64,000 nucleotides of DNA from Bacteroidetes bacterium GWF2_40_14 (GTDB taxonomy: Bacteria > Bacteroidota > Bacteroidia > Bacteroidales > UBA932). The stretch covers positions 31,583 through 95,582 of the forward strand of contig MEOK01000015.1 of NCBI GenBank assembly GCA_001769195.1. The letters run 5' to 3'. Below the pieces are notes generated by a model. That model had not been told where the DNA came from, searched no databases, and saw nothing but the letters and a program-made list of their open reading frames with translations. Position 1 is the first letter of the stretch. Each line of letters opens with the position of its first letter. Position numbers and translations under genes: made by a program. Shown here piece after piece: positions 26,808 to 35,747 of this stretch.

Positions 26808-29800
26808 TTAAAAGTTAATACTAATACCACCTGTTACTATTCTGCTTTGAGGATAATTGCCATAATCAACTCCTCTTGAAAGGTATGATGTGGAGAGAGC
26901 CTGACCTATTTCCGGATACATTCCGGAATATTTTGTAAGAGTGAAGACATTTTGAGCACTTACAAAGATTCTGAAACCGGGAATATTTAGTTTATTTACT
27001 ATTGCAGCTGGCAAACTATATGATAGTTGCAGGTTTTTAAGTCTGAAATAGGAACCATCTTCTATATACCTGTCGGATATTCTCATATTGTCATTAGAAT
27101 CAGTTGGAGTCAATCTTGGAATATTTGTGTTTGTATTAGTTGAGGTCCAATAGTTTAAAATGGCGATATCATTTTTAAAGGTAGAAGAGGTGTTGTAAGT
27201 ATAGGCTCTTGTAGCATTGAATATTTCATTACCATACACTCCATCAAAGAAGGCAGAGAACTCAAGCCCTTTATAAGCGCATGACAGATTAATGCCGTAA
27301 GTAAAATCCGGCATAGGACTACCTATCATCTTTTTATTTGAAGGATCTGTAAAAATTACATCACCAAGCTGGGCAGATGGTTGTTTTACCCGTGCAGCTG
27401 TAAGTTGTTCCTGATTTTGTATAAGTCCCGCTGTTTCATAACCCCAGAACATTCCTATCGGATAACCAACCATTGTATTTGTTGCGTTTCCTTTGTTGAA
27501 CACAGCAGCTCCTGAAAGAGAACCTCCCCTGCCAAGACTTGTAACTTTATTCTTTATGCTTGCAAAATTGAATCCCGCACTGTATGTAAAGTTGTCAGAT
27601 AATGCGCCTCTCCAGGTTGCGGCAAATTCGAGACCGGAGTTTCTTACACTTCCCACGTTTGTCACGGGACCGTTTTCAAAACCCAGGAACATTGGTATAG
27701 GCTCAGTAAGTAACATGTCTTTTGTATCTTTAATGAAGTAATCGACAGTAACGTTAAGTCCGTTGAATAGTGTCATGTCGAGGCCTATATTTAAAGATTC
27801 TGATGTCTCCCATTTGATCTTGTCGTTTGCCATATTAACAGCAGTAATGCCTTGATAAAGGGTTTCCGGAGAACCGAAAATATATCTGTATTGCGCATAG
27901 TTTGTCAGGACCGAGAGGAATTTATAATTACCGATATTCTGATTGCCTATCTGTCCCCATCCTGCTCTGAGTTTTAAATCATCAACAAAATCAAGCTTAA
28001 GGTTCTTGAAGAACATCTCATTGTTGATCTTCCATGCGAGGGAGAATGAAGGGAAAAAAGCGTATCTGGTTGCTGTCGAAAATTTAGATGAACCGTCGGA
28101 CCTGGCACTAATTGTTGCAAGATATCTGTTATCATAACTGTAGTTAATTCTACCAAGATATGATATCATTGCAGATTCCCAGGCAGTGCCAGTAACAGAT
28201 GCCGATCCTGCATTTTGTGCAGCATCAATATATTTAAGACTTGGAAGATCGGCCGGAACGCCGTTTTTGCTACCATAGAGATTTTCCATTCGAGTACTCT
28301 CCATTGTATAACCGGCTAAAGCCTGTAAGTTGTGTTTAATACCGAATGTTTTATTATAATTTATTGTTGATTCCCACAGCCAGTTAATTGTTTTTTCGTA
28401 ACCTCTTGATATCTTACTTTCTGTGTTTTTCTGTGTTGGGCTTACAGTGTATACAGGGATAAAATTGTACACATCATTAATAAGCATATCTACACCAAAA
28501 GATGTTCTGATAAACAGGTTTTTTGTAATATCTGCTTTAAGATAGGCATTACCTACAATATTCTGAGCCTTGGTTTTTGCATCTGAATAGTAAATTGTAG
28601 CGACAGGGTTGTTGATATCGACAAAAGGAGAGGCACCAAAGCTGTCATCAGCATTTTTTACCGGAACCGTCGGTTCCAGTCTTACGGCAGTACTTAGAAC
28701 ACCCCAGGATTCGCCGTTTTCATCAATTGTTGTTCTGCTTGATTGGCTGTATGAAAGATTAGTTCCGATAGTGAGGTATTTCCGGACTTTTGACTCTCCA
28801 TTTAATCTTAACGTCATACGGTCCATAGAGGTGCCTTTTATTATACCATCCTGACTAAAGTATCCGCCAGAAGCAGAAAATGTGATATCCTCCTTGCCTC
28901 CGCTAACATCAACGTAATAATTATGAATGGCCGCAACTCTTGAGATTTCCTTTAACCAATCTGTATTAATGTTCTTATTTGCCTTATTCAGATCTATTGG
29001 TGTGCTTCTCATTGCATTCAGCTTTGTTTGCAAGTCATACCATTGATCGTTGTTTACAAATTTTGAGTTGTTCAGGATACTTTGTACCCCTGAATAACCG
29101 TTAAATGTAATTCTTGATTCACCGGTCTTTCCTTTTCGGGTAGTTATAAGAATTACACCGTTTGCACCACGGGAACCATAGATTGCAGATGCAGAAGCAT
29201 CCTTTAGTACCTCCAATGAAGCTATGTCATTGGTGTTGAGATATGAAATGCTGTTGACCGGCATACCATCTACAACATACAATGGCTGAGAATCATTTAT
29301 TGTGCCTATTCCCCTGATATTTACGCTAACAGCTCCACCGGGGGAACCGGAATTTGAGGTAACCTGCACACCGGGGAACCTTCCTTGCAGAGCCTGATCG
29401 GCACTTAGTACAGCTTGTTTTGTCAGATCTTCACTTTTGATTGATGCAACAGAACCGGTTACATCGCTTTTCTTTACGGTACCGTATCCAACAACAAGGA
29501 GTTCATCTAAATTAAATGCATCATCTTCCATCTGTATATTGACCGATGAAGAAGCAACAATAATTTTTGAAGTTTTGTAGGACATAGCTCGGATTTCAAG
29601 TATATCTCCTCTTTTTGCATCAATAACAAATTCACCTTTAAGATCTGTAGTTGTCCTTACATTAGAACCGCTTAAAAGAACATAAGCAGCAACAACAGGA
29701 TCTCCGGCTTTGTCCTTGACAACTCCTTTAACAGTAAATTTGTTTTGCTGTTGTTTTGTGTTGTACATCCCTCCAATACTTAAAGTAATCTGCTTTCCAT

Positions 29801-30092
29801 TAATGGAATAAGTGAGGGATAGTTGTTCGCATAGCCTTTTCACCACATTTTCTGCAGATTCATTAACCGCGATGAAACTTAAAATTTGATTTGAATTGAT
29901 AGAATTTGGAGAATATACAAACGTATATTCCGATTGCTTTTCGATTTCGGATAATACCGTTTTCAAAGGTGTGTTATCTACTTTCAAATTGACTTTTCCA
30001 CCCTGGGCAGTCAGATGAAATGACAGAACCAATGCAAGCAATAAAGAAATCATTCTTTTTATGCTTGAATAATTTACGATGTAGTTTTTCAT
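26808..30092 (-). CDS. SusC/RagA-family TonB-dependent receptor with STN domain (locus 1)
   Basis: About 1094 residues from the ATG at 30092 (MKNYIVNYSS). Signal sequence, then an STN (secretin/TonB N-terminal) domain at about 35-110 that signals to FecR, a carboxypeptidase-regulatory-like domain (VKGVVKDKAGDPVVAAY), the SusC box DELLVVGYGTVKKSDVTGSV and plug segments QALQGRFPGVQV and SIYGSRGANGVILITTRKG, followed by the barrel, ending in Phe. The STN domain and the adjacent FecR and sigma genes indicate trans-envelope signalling. The unused upstream in-frame ATG at 30128 would give an atypical leader. Confidence 0.95.
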   Translation of the reverse strand: MKNYIVNYSSIKRMISLLLALVLSFHLTAQGGKVNLKVDNTPLKTVLSEIEKQSEYTFVYSPNSINSNQILSFIAVNESAENVVKRLCEQLSLTYSINGKQITLSIGGMYNTKQQQNKFTVKGVVKDKAGDPVVAAYVLLSGSNVRTTTDLKGEFVIDAKRGDILEIRAMSYKTSKIIVASSSVNIQMEDDAFNLDELLVVGYGTVKKSDVTGSVASIKSEDLTKQAVLSADQALQGRFPGVQVTSNSGSPGGAVSVNIRGIGTINDSQPLYVVDGMPVNSISYLNTNDIASLEVLKDASASAIYGSRGANGVILITTRKGKTGESRITFNGYSGVQSILNNSKFVNNDQWYDLQTKLNAMRSTPIDLNKANKNINTDWLKEISRVAAIHNYYVDVSGGKEDITFSASGGYFSQDGIIKGTSMDRMTLRLNGESKVRKYLTIGTNLSYSQSSRTTIDENGESWGVLSTAVRLEPTVPVKNADDSFGASPFVDINNPVATIYYSDAKTKAQNIVGNAYLKADITKNLFIRTSFGVDMLINDVYNFIPVYTVSPTQKNTESKISRGYEKTINWLWESTINYNKTFGIKHNLQALAGYTMESTRMENLYGSKNGVPADLPSLKYIDAAQNAGSASVTGTAWESAMISYLGRINYSYDNRYLATISARSDGSSKFSTATRYAFFPSFSLAWKINNEMFFKNLKLDFVDDLKLRAGWGQIGNQNIGNYKFLSVLTNYAQYRYIFGSPETLYQGITAVNMANDKIKWETSESLNIGLDMTLFNGLNVTVDYFIKDTKDMLLTEPIPMFLGFENGPVTNVGSVRNSGLEFAATWRGALSDNFTYSAGFNFASIKNKVTSLGRGGSLSGAAVFNKGNATNTMVGYPIGMFWGYETAGLIQNQEQLTAARVKQPSAQLGDVIFTDPSNKKMIGSPMPDFTYGINLSCAYKGLEFSAFFDGVYGNEIFNATRAYTYNTSSTFKNDIAILNYWTSTNTNTNIPRLTPTDSNDNMRISDRYIEDGSYFRLKNLQLSYSLPAAIVNKLNIPGFRIFVSAQNVFTLTKYSGMYPEIGQALSTSYLSRGVDYGNYPQSRIVTGGISINF

Positions 30093-30159
30093 TAGTAAAT
30101 AATTTAGTACTACAATTAAGTACACCAATAATTATGCAAGCCCTAAGAAATTCCGGGAA

Positions 30160-31152
30160 TTATTCAGGAATTCTAATGAAAACGATACTATCTTTAATGG
30201 AATAGTCAATTAAGGAGATCTTTTTCATAAGATCCAATACCTGAGAGACTGACTCCTCCCTGAATTTTGCGGTAAGCTTGTTGTTGAGGTTGAAATGGCT
30301 GGAAATTTTGAAACTAACTCCGTACCATCTTTCCATTTTCCTGAACACGCTTTTTAACTCTTCTTCGTCAAATATCAGCCAGCCGTTTTTCCAGCCAACA
30401 ATGGAAATGGGCTCTATTGTCTTTTTTGTCTTTATCTCTTTTGCACAGAAGTTGTATTGAATGCTTTCATCCTCTTTTAGCATGTGAATTAAATTTCCCT
30501 TTTTGTCCTGTATATTTACTTTTCCTTTGGAAAGATACAATGAAAAGAAGGGGTCTTCTCTGTATGAGTGCAGATTAAAACTGGTTCCTGTAACTACAAC
30601 GTTGAAATTATGAGGAGTATTGATTTTCATAGGAAAAGTGGAGTCCTTTTTAACATCAAAATATGCCTCACCGTTAAATGAAATATTTCGTGAGTCGCCG
30701 GTGAATTTTGACGGAAAACCAATAGTGCTGCCGGAATTCAGCCAAACAACCGAGCTGTCGGGAAGTACGATTTTCCCTTTTACTCCATAAGGTGTAGAGT
30801 ATTCCATATGCACAATTCCATCTGCAATGATATTCAATGGCTTCTCCAGTCTGGTACCGATTTTAAGGCCTATTGTAAAAATTATTGCTACAATAGCTGC
30901 TGCTGCCGAATATCTAATTGCTAACCAGAATATTCTGTTGCCTCTCTCCTTTTTTGTTATATAATTCTTTAGGAAACTAATATCAGGATTTGTCAACTCT
31001 TCATCATCTGTAAGTAAGGCAAAACTGTGCAACTGCTTTATCCGTGAAAATTTTATTTTATTTTCCTGTGACTCGTTAAGCCACTTAAGAAGCAATTTCT
31101 TTTCCTGCAGATTTGCATTATTATTAAGATATTTATAAATCACCTTGTTCAT
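30160..31152 (-). CDS. FecR-family anti-sigma factor (locus 1)
   Basis: About 330 residues from the ATG at 31152. N-terminal cytoplasmic domain of about 80 residues that would bind the sigma factor, one transmembrane helix near residue 85-105 (IRYSAAAAIVAIIFTIGL), and a periplasmic FecR domain (GVKGKIVLPDSSVVWLNSGS, GEAYFDVKKD) followed by a DUF4974-like C-terminal domain. It passes the signal from the STN domain of SusC to the sigma factor. The gap to the sigma gene is 21 bases and to susC 67 bases. Confidence 0.93.
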   Translation of the reverse strand: MNKVIYKYLNNNANLQEKKLLLKWLNESQENKIKFSRIKQLHSFALLTDDEELTNPDISFLKNYITKKERGNRIFWLAIRYSAAAAIVAIIFTIGLKIGTRLEKPLNIIADGIVHMEYSTPYGVKGKIVLPDSSVVWLNSGSTIGFPSKFTGDSRNISFNGEAYFDVKKDSTFPMKINTPHNFNVVVTGTSFNLHSYREDPFFSLYLSKGKVNIQDKKGNLIHMLKEDESIQYNFCAKEIKTKKTIEPISIVGWKNGWLIFDEEELKSVFRKMERWYGVSFKISSHFNLNNKLTAKFREESVSQVLDLMKKISLIDYSIKDSIVFIRIPE

Positions 31153-31173
31153 ATTCCCTTTTAAATACACCAG

Positions 31174-31755
31174 TTATTGGTCTAACCCTAAAAATAAAAT
31201 CACAAAAATTGCATTTAAATAATCAGACAGGTTTAATTTTAGCATAATCAGGGCTTTGCTGATCCTGTACTCTATGGTTTTTATTGAGATGTTTTCCCTT
31301 TCTGCTATCTCTTTGTTGGTTAGCTTTTTATCTCTGCTTAAAAGAAATGTATCCTTTATTTTTGGGGGCAGCTTTTCAATTGTATCCCTTGTAATATGCT
31401 GTATCTCGAGATAGGAGGTGTTGTCTGTAGTTGTATAGCTAAGGGCAATGATATTAATATTGTCATCAATATTAATTGCCTCTCCAATTCTTTTTGTTTT
31501 TCTGGCTTTGTCCCGGAGATAATTAAGTGCTTTATTCCTTACAATAGTCAGAAAATAGTATTCTGTGTTATTGTCGTGATCCAGACATCTTCTTTTTTCC
31601 CAGAGATTAATAAAAGACTCCTGTACAATGCCTTTGGAAGTTTCTATATCTCTAATATACTGGAATGCATAGTTCAAAGCCTTCTTGTAATATTTCTTAT
31701 AAAGCTTTTCAAATTGGACTATGTCGCTAGTTTCTACACTCTTAGTATTGTCCAT
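31174..31755 (-). CDS. ECF-type RNA polymerase sigma factor (locus 1)
   Basis: About 193 residues from the ATG at 31755 (MDNTKSVETSD). Region 2 with FEKLYKKYYKKALNYAFQYI and VQESFINLWEKR, and region 4 with LPPKIKDTFLLSRDKKLTNKEIAE and an HTH ending in a Bacteroidetes-type hydrophobic tail. Bacteroidetes sigma-70-like ECF factor that activates its SusC/SusD locus on relief from FecR. The frame is open up to 31827, but the extra residues are unlike the family. Same strand and order sigma-fecR-susC-susD, unlike locus 2. Confidence 0.92.
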   Translation of the reverse strand: MDNTKSVETSDIVQFEKLYKKYYKKALNYAFQYIRDIETSKGIVQESFINLWEKRRCLDHDNNTEYYFLTIVRNKALNYLRDKARKTKRIGEAINIDDNINIIALSYTTTDNTSYLEIQHITRDTIEKLPPKIKDTFLLSRDKKLTNKEIAERENISIKTIEYRISKALIMLKLNLSDYLNAIFVILFLGLDQ

Positions 31756-31865
31756 CCAGTTATAGTTTAAAACATAGGGACCGGAAGTATTGTATGATAA
31801 AATTAGAATCATTTTGCTTAACGGCAAAATACTTTTGATCTCTACCAGAGTTTGTATAAAACAAA

Positions 31866-31898
31866 ACCGGAACTGACGTAATAAAACGCAGCTCCGGT
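31866..31898 (-). terminator. Terminator of the locus 2 operon
   Basis: Stem ACCGGAACTGACG (31866-31878) with CGCAGCTCCGGT (31887-31898), one bulge; on the minus strand it is followed by a T-rich stretch (31856-31866). It lies between the end of locus 2 and the sigma gene of locus 1. Confidence 0.7.
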
Positions 31899-31920
31899 AT
31901 TTCGGGTTAATCTTTGAATA

Positions 31921-33471
31921 CTAATAAGTTATAGACGTATTTGCATGTCTGTAAATTAAGTTCTTAGCCAAGCCTGTGCCATTGTAAGTGGCATTCTCCG
32001 GTAATACAACTTCGGGAGTTGCGCCCACCATATCGTATGTACGTAAAATCCAGTTGCCATTCTTATTGGAGAGGACAACGAACGTATTTATCTTATAGTA
32101 GTTGTCGAAGCAGTGTTCAATGTAGGTGATCTCTTCTCCGGCAGGGATTGTTATCAGGTCCCTTTTCTCTGTTTGGTTAGAAGGGTTGTAGTAGTGAACC
32201 TTATTGTCACCGGTCGAGTAGTAGATTACAGTATTAAGAGCTGTACTGGCTCCTCCTTTAAGTGCAAAAACCTTACCGGTTGTCACACCAAAATTCGATG
32301 GAATTACCAATCCGCCAGCTCCGTAGTCATATATATAACCGTACTGAATATTGCCAGTACCTATCTGCCACAGATAATAAACATTTGTTCCTCTGTTTTT
32401 TACAATAACATAACTACGCCCGGCAGATGTTGCCTGATAAGCCTGAGTGCCCATGTAAATAAGGTCGCAGTTTGTGAAGTAGGCCTGACCAACAGGTCCC
32501 AGAGTGAGCGGAGAGGCTTTAATCACTGCGTTTTTGACAGGAGCATATGTTGTTACATAGTATCCGGCAAGTTCTCCGGCTATGTCGTCATATACCATTG
32601 CAGAACTGGACATTACAGATACAGTAGGGTTCAGCTTCATGTTGTTGACAGGATACGGGTAACCGAACTCTCCAACATTAGATCCGTTATTGTTCACGAA
32701 GCATACTGAATTGTTGTTCATTAACATGTATCCCATGGTTGTGGCCCATACTCCTTGTGGTTTTTTAACTGCCGGTTTCTCGAGAAATGCTTCATCCCAT
32801 TTTTTAAGCAGCTTCATGTTCTCTCCGTGGTAGATTCTCATATCCTCATCGGTACATACCATTATTGCCGGTTTGAATGCAACTCTGGTCTTTGTGCCAT
32901 CGGGATTGATTACATTATAGAAGTAACGGTTAACCTCATATGTAGACCGGATTGGTTTACCTGGCAGGTCCTCTCCGTTTATCTGCTTGAGAATGTTTTT
33001 GTTCACTACTCCGAATCTGTCGATGAAATCTATGTCGGTACGTGAGTTCTCGTACTTGTTAATGTAGTACCCTATTCCGAAAATACTCGAAACTGTAAGC
33101 GTGGTTTTCTTATAAACCGATGTTTTGTTAACCTTGTCTGTAGCTCTGAAAATGAGTGAGTATGTGCCAGATAACAATGAGACCGAATAATCCAGCTTTT
33201 TGGTTTTTCCCAGTGTATCACATTGAGTGCCGACAATAGCTGCCGGATATGCATACCATACATAATCGTATTGGGCTTCATCTCCTCCCAGTTTTGGATC
33301 TATAACCAGTTTCTCTAGGGATATTGCGGAGTAAGTTTCATCTATCCCGGAAATCAGAACAGGAGCAACCTGTTTGGGGTCCAGGTACTCATAGTTTCCG
33401 GTGTCCTTAATGCACCCGGTAAGATATACAATGAGTAGAAGGGCTAAAATATATTTTGTAATTTGTTTCAT
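31921..33471 (-). CDS. PKD-like family outer-membrane lipoprotein (locus 2)
   Basis: About 516 residues with lipobox YLTGC, so a lipoprotein, probably on the outer membrane. The start of the mature protein (KDTGNYEYLDPKQVAPVLIS, then DYVWYAYPA and the beta-strand run TYSLIFRATDKVNKTS) is typical of PKD-like domains seen behind DUF4843 genes in Bacteroidetes. The remaining 350 residues are beta-rich and aromatic, possibly propeller-like. Last gene of the operon, 12 bases after DUF4843. Ligand unknown; a surface-exposed binding protein accompanying SusC/D is likely. Confidence 0.8.
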   Translation of the reverse strand: MKQITKYILALLLIVYLTGCIKDTGNYEYLDPKQVAPVLISGIDETYSAISLEKLVIDPKLGGDEAQYDYVWYAYPAAIVGTQCDTLGKTKKLDYSVSLLSGTYSLIFRATDKVNKTSVYKKTTLTVSSIFGIGYYINKYENSRTDIDFIDRFGVVNKNILKQINGEDLPGKPIRSTYEVNRYFYNVINPDGTKTRVAFKPAIMVCTDEDMRIYHGENMKLLKKWDEAFLEKPAVKKPQGVWATTMGYMLMNNNSVCFVNNNGSNVGEFGYPYPVNNMKLNPTVSVMSSSAMVYDDIAGELAGYYVTTYAPVKNAVIKASPLTLGPVGQAYFTNCDLIYMGTQAYQATSAGRSYVIVKNRGTNVYYLWQIGTGNIQYGYIYDYGAGGLVIPSNFGVTTGKVFALKGGASTALNTVIYYSTGDNKVHYYNPSNQTEKRDLITIPAGEEITYIEHCFDNYYKINTFVVLSNKNGNWILRTYDMVGATPEVVLPENATYNGTGLAKNLIYRHANTSITY

Positions 33472-33483
33472 AGTCATGATGTT

Positions 33484-34242
33484 TTAAGGGAAAATAACGC
33501 GGGTGATTCCATCTGCTTCGTAAAGAGGTCCGTGAGCTTGTTCGTATTCAGCTAATTTGGCCTTTGCCTTTATTGCTAGATATACTCTGTAATCTGTTGT
33601 AAGAACCTGGTCAAAATCGCTGAATTCTACATAGTCGATTATGAACTTCATCTTAGCCTGTCCCCATGGACCAAAGATTGAAAGGTAGCTGTTAGCCACG
33701 TCCCAAAGTGCAGGTTTAACGGCCATGGCAGTGACTTTTACCGTATAGCTTGTCCGGTCCTTGATACCTGCAATAAAGTAATCGTTGGTAGTAATTGCAA
33801 GGTCGAGCCGGAATTCTGCAGTGTTCATCTCCAGAGTGCGTTTAACCTTTACAGGGATCGCTACGGATACCTTGTTTGCCGGCATAACTATCTGAGCTGC
33901 AATACTTGGGTCGTTAAATGCAACATAATGGGTTCCTGAAACAGCGGCACCTGGCTGGCCGACATTTGTTTGTACTATCGGAAGTGGCCGATCCTTGTCT
34001 GAAGGCATACCTGTCAGCTGTACATCGACCCATATTATTTCCTCAATAACAGAGCTTTCTGACAGGAAGAAGGAGAAAGAGACACTGTCCTGCTGAGGAG
34101 TCCCCTTGCTGTTACTGGTACCCCGGAAGAAAAACAGAGAACTTTCGCTGTCAAATTTGTTAACCATCTTCTCCTGGCAGGCTGCGGACATAACCGCAAT
34201 GGCCAGCAGTAAAAAACTGTATTTTATAGTTTTAATTTTCAT
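33484..34242 (-). CDS. DUF4843 lipoprotein (locus 2)
   Basis: 252 residues with a lipobox (SAACQ, Cys near residue 22). The mature sequence has FFFRGTSNSKGTP, an aspartate/proline region (TGMPSDKDRPLPIVQ) and GPWGQAKMKFIIDYV near the C-terminus, matching DUF4843 proteins encoded after SusC/SusD genes. The function is unknown; position suggests a surface accessory lipoprotein. Gaps of 12 bases to both neighbours. Confidence 0.85.
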   Translation of the reverse strand: MKIKTIKYSFLLLAIAVMSAACQEKMVNKFDSESSLFFFRGTSNSKGTPQQDSVSFSFFLSESSVIEEIIWVDVQLTGMPSDKDRPLPIVQTNVGQPGAAVSGTHYVAFNDPSIAAQIVMPANKVSVAIPVKVKRTLEMNTAEFRLDLAITTNDYFIAGIKDRTSYTVKVTAMAVKPALWDVANSYLSIFGPWGQAKMKFIIDYVEFSDFDQVLTTDYRVYLAIKAKAKLAEYEQAHGPLYEADGITRVIFP

Positions 34243-34254
34243 GATTTGGAATGT

Positions 34255-35721
34255 TTATTCGAACATTAATTGTGATTGCGGAAGTGGTAATTTATAGCTG
34301 GCCTCGGCAACGTCCTTTACTACGGGCCATGTGAATTTTGTGTAACCAAGACGTTTATAGAAGAAAATCATCTGGCCTTCGCCATAGAACTCTTTGCGAT
34401 ACTCTTTTTCCAGGCAATCTTTAATAGCTGCATCAGTAGTAAGTTTGGTGTCGAGCGATGCATCCAGAACCCGTGCAATACGATAGTCGCGGAAAAGATC
34501 AGGACGTCCGCACTCAGTTGCTATTAAATACATCTCAGCGAGCCTCATGAGAGGTATGTCTTTAACTGAAGTCTTACTGTCTGTGTCATTGAACTTCTTG
34601 AAAAAGTTAATGTTACCTACCATTGGTATTAAGCGGATCTCCCAAAGACGGTTGTTTCTGTAACGAATGTCAGAGGTGTGGAGAGTTGACTCAAACGCTG
34701 TGTTGAGATAGGTTGTGTTCTGGGTATAAGCAGTACTGTAGTTGAAGAAAACAGGTGTGAAGGTTTGCGTTGCCAATGTGTTGTATACAGCAAATATGTG
34801 TTCGGTCGGGAATGTCAGCTGACCGTTATTTGCTGCGGACTCGTTACCAAGAGTGAATTTTGACGTTCCATCACTATTTTTAGCAGTTAAAACAACCAAC
34901 GCATTATCCAGTGCACTGGCTTTGTCACCAATCCACAGGTAGTAACGGGCCTTTGCGGCACGCACTGCGTAGTAGTTGAATCTTGACTGACGGAAAAAAT
35001 GGAACTCATCTGCCGGATAAGGCTTGGTTTTGTCGACCCCACCAAGAGTGCCGAGAGAGTTAAGGACAGTATTGGAGTAGGTAAGAATAGGATCACCAGC
35101 AAGCAGTTGCTCAGCGGTATTAAGGTCGCCTATGATATTGTCCAGCACCTCCTTGTATGTAATAGCTATAAGTTTGTTAGGGTCCTTTGTAACAGTTTTC
35201 AAATATGGGATAGCTTTGTCGCCGGGAACCATTTTTCCCGGGGTACTGCCCCAGTTACGCAAAATCTCCAGATGCAGGAATGCACGCAGACCTAAAGCCT
35301 CGCCTTTGATAATGTCGTAATTTCCGTTTGCAAACATATCTTTCTTAGCGTCAATATCCTCCAGCAAAGAGTTGATATTGAGAATAGTCTGATAATATTG
35401 CAGCCATGTTGTCTCCAGAAGGTTCATACTTGCAGTTTGTGTAAAGTCAAAGCCACTAATATAGGCCGATAGTGTATTTGCAACCGGTGTCCAGTGCTGA
35501 GCCATCATCTCAGGCATCAACGCGGTCATATTAAGTCCATAAAGCGATGGAGTTGCCATTCTTACATATGCACCTATCAGTACATCCTTGAATCCCTGCT
35601 CGGTCTCAAAGATGGCTGTTTTTCGTATCTCAAGTTCCGGTTGTATATCGAGCCACTTGCTGCATGAGGTGAATGCCAGAGCAACGGCTATTAAGGTTAT
35701 ATATATTTTTTTCATCTTCAT
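34255..35721 (-). CDS. RagB/SusD-family outer-membrane lipoprotein (locus 2)
   Basis: 488 residues with lipoprotein signal (AFTSCSKWLDIQPE). SusD features: TPR-like region with GEALGLRAFLHLEILRNWGS, and a shortened C-terminal box (EKEYRKEFYGEGQMIFFYKRLGY). A start at the ATG at 35715 is equally possible. This SusD type occurs with DUF4843 and PKD-like lipoproteins. It follows SusC by about 26 bases. Confidence 0.93.
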   Translation of the reverse strand: MKMKKIYITLIAVALAFTSCSKWLDIQPELEIRKTAIFETEQGFKDVLIGAYVRMATPSLYGLNMTALMPEMMAQHWTPVANTLSAYISGFDFTQTASMNLLETTWLQYYQTILNINSLLEDIDAKKDMFANGNYDIIKGEALGLRAFLHLEILRNWGSTPGKMVPGDKAIPYLKTVTKDPNKLIAITYKEVLDNIIGDLNTAEQLLAGDPILTYSNTVLNSLGTLGGVDKTKPYPADEFHFFRQSRFNYYAVRAAKARYYLWIGDKASALDNALVVLTAKNSDGTSKFTLGNESAANNGQLTFPTEHIFAVYNTLATQTFTPVFFNYSTAYTQNTTYLNTAFESTLHTSDIRYRNNRLWEIRLIPMVGNINFFKKFNDTDSKTSVKDIPLMRLAEMYLIATECGRPDLFRDYRIARVLDASLDTKLTTDAAIKDCLEKEYRKEFYGEGQMIFFYKRLGYTKFTWPVVKDVAEASYKLPLPQSQLMFE

Positions 35722-35747
35722 TCTGATTGATTATTTTATTTTTACTT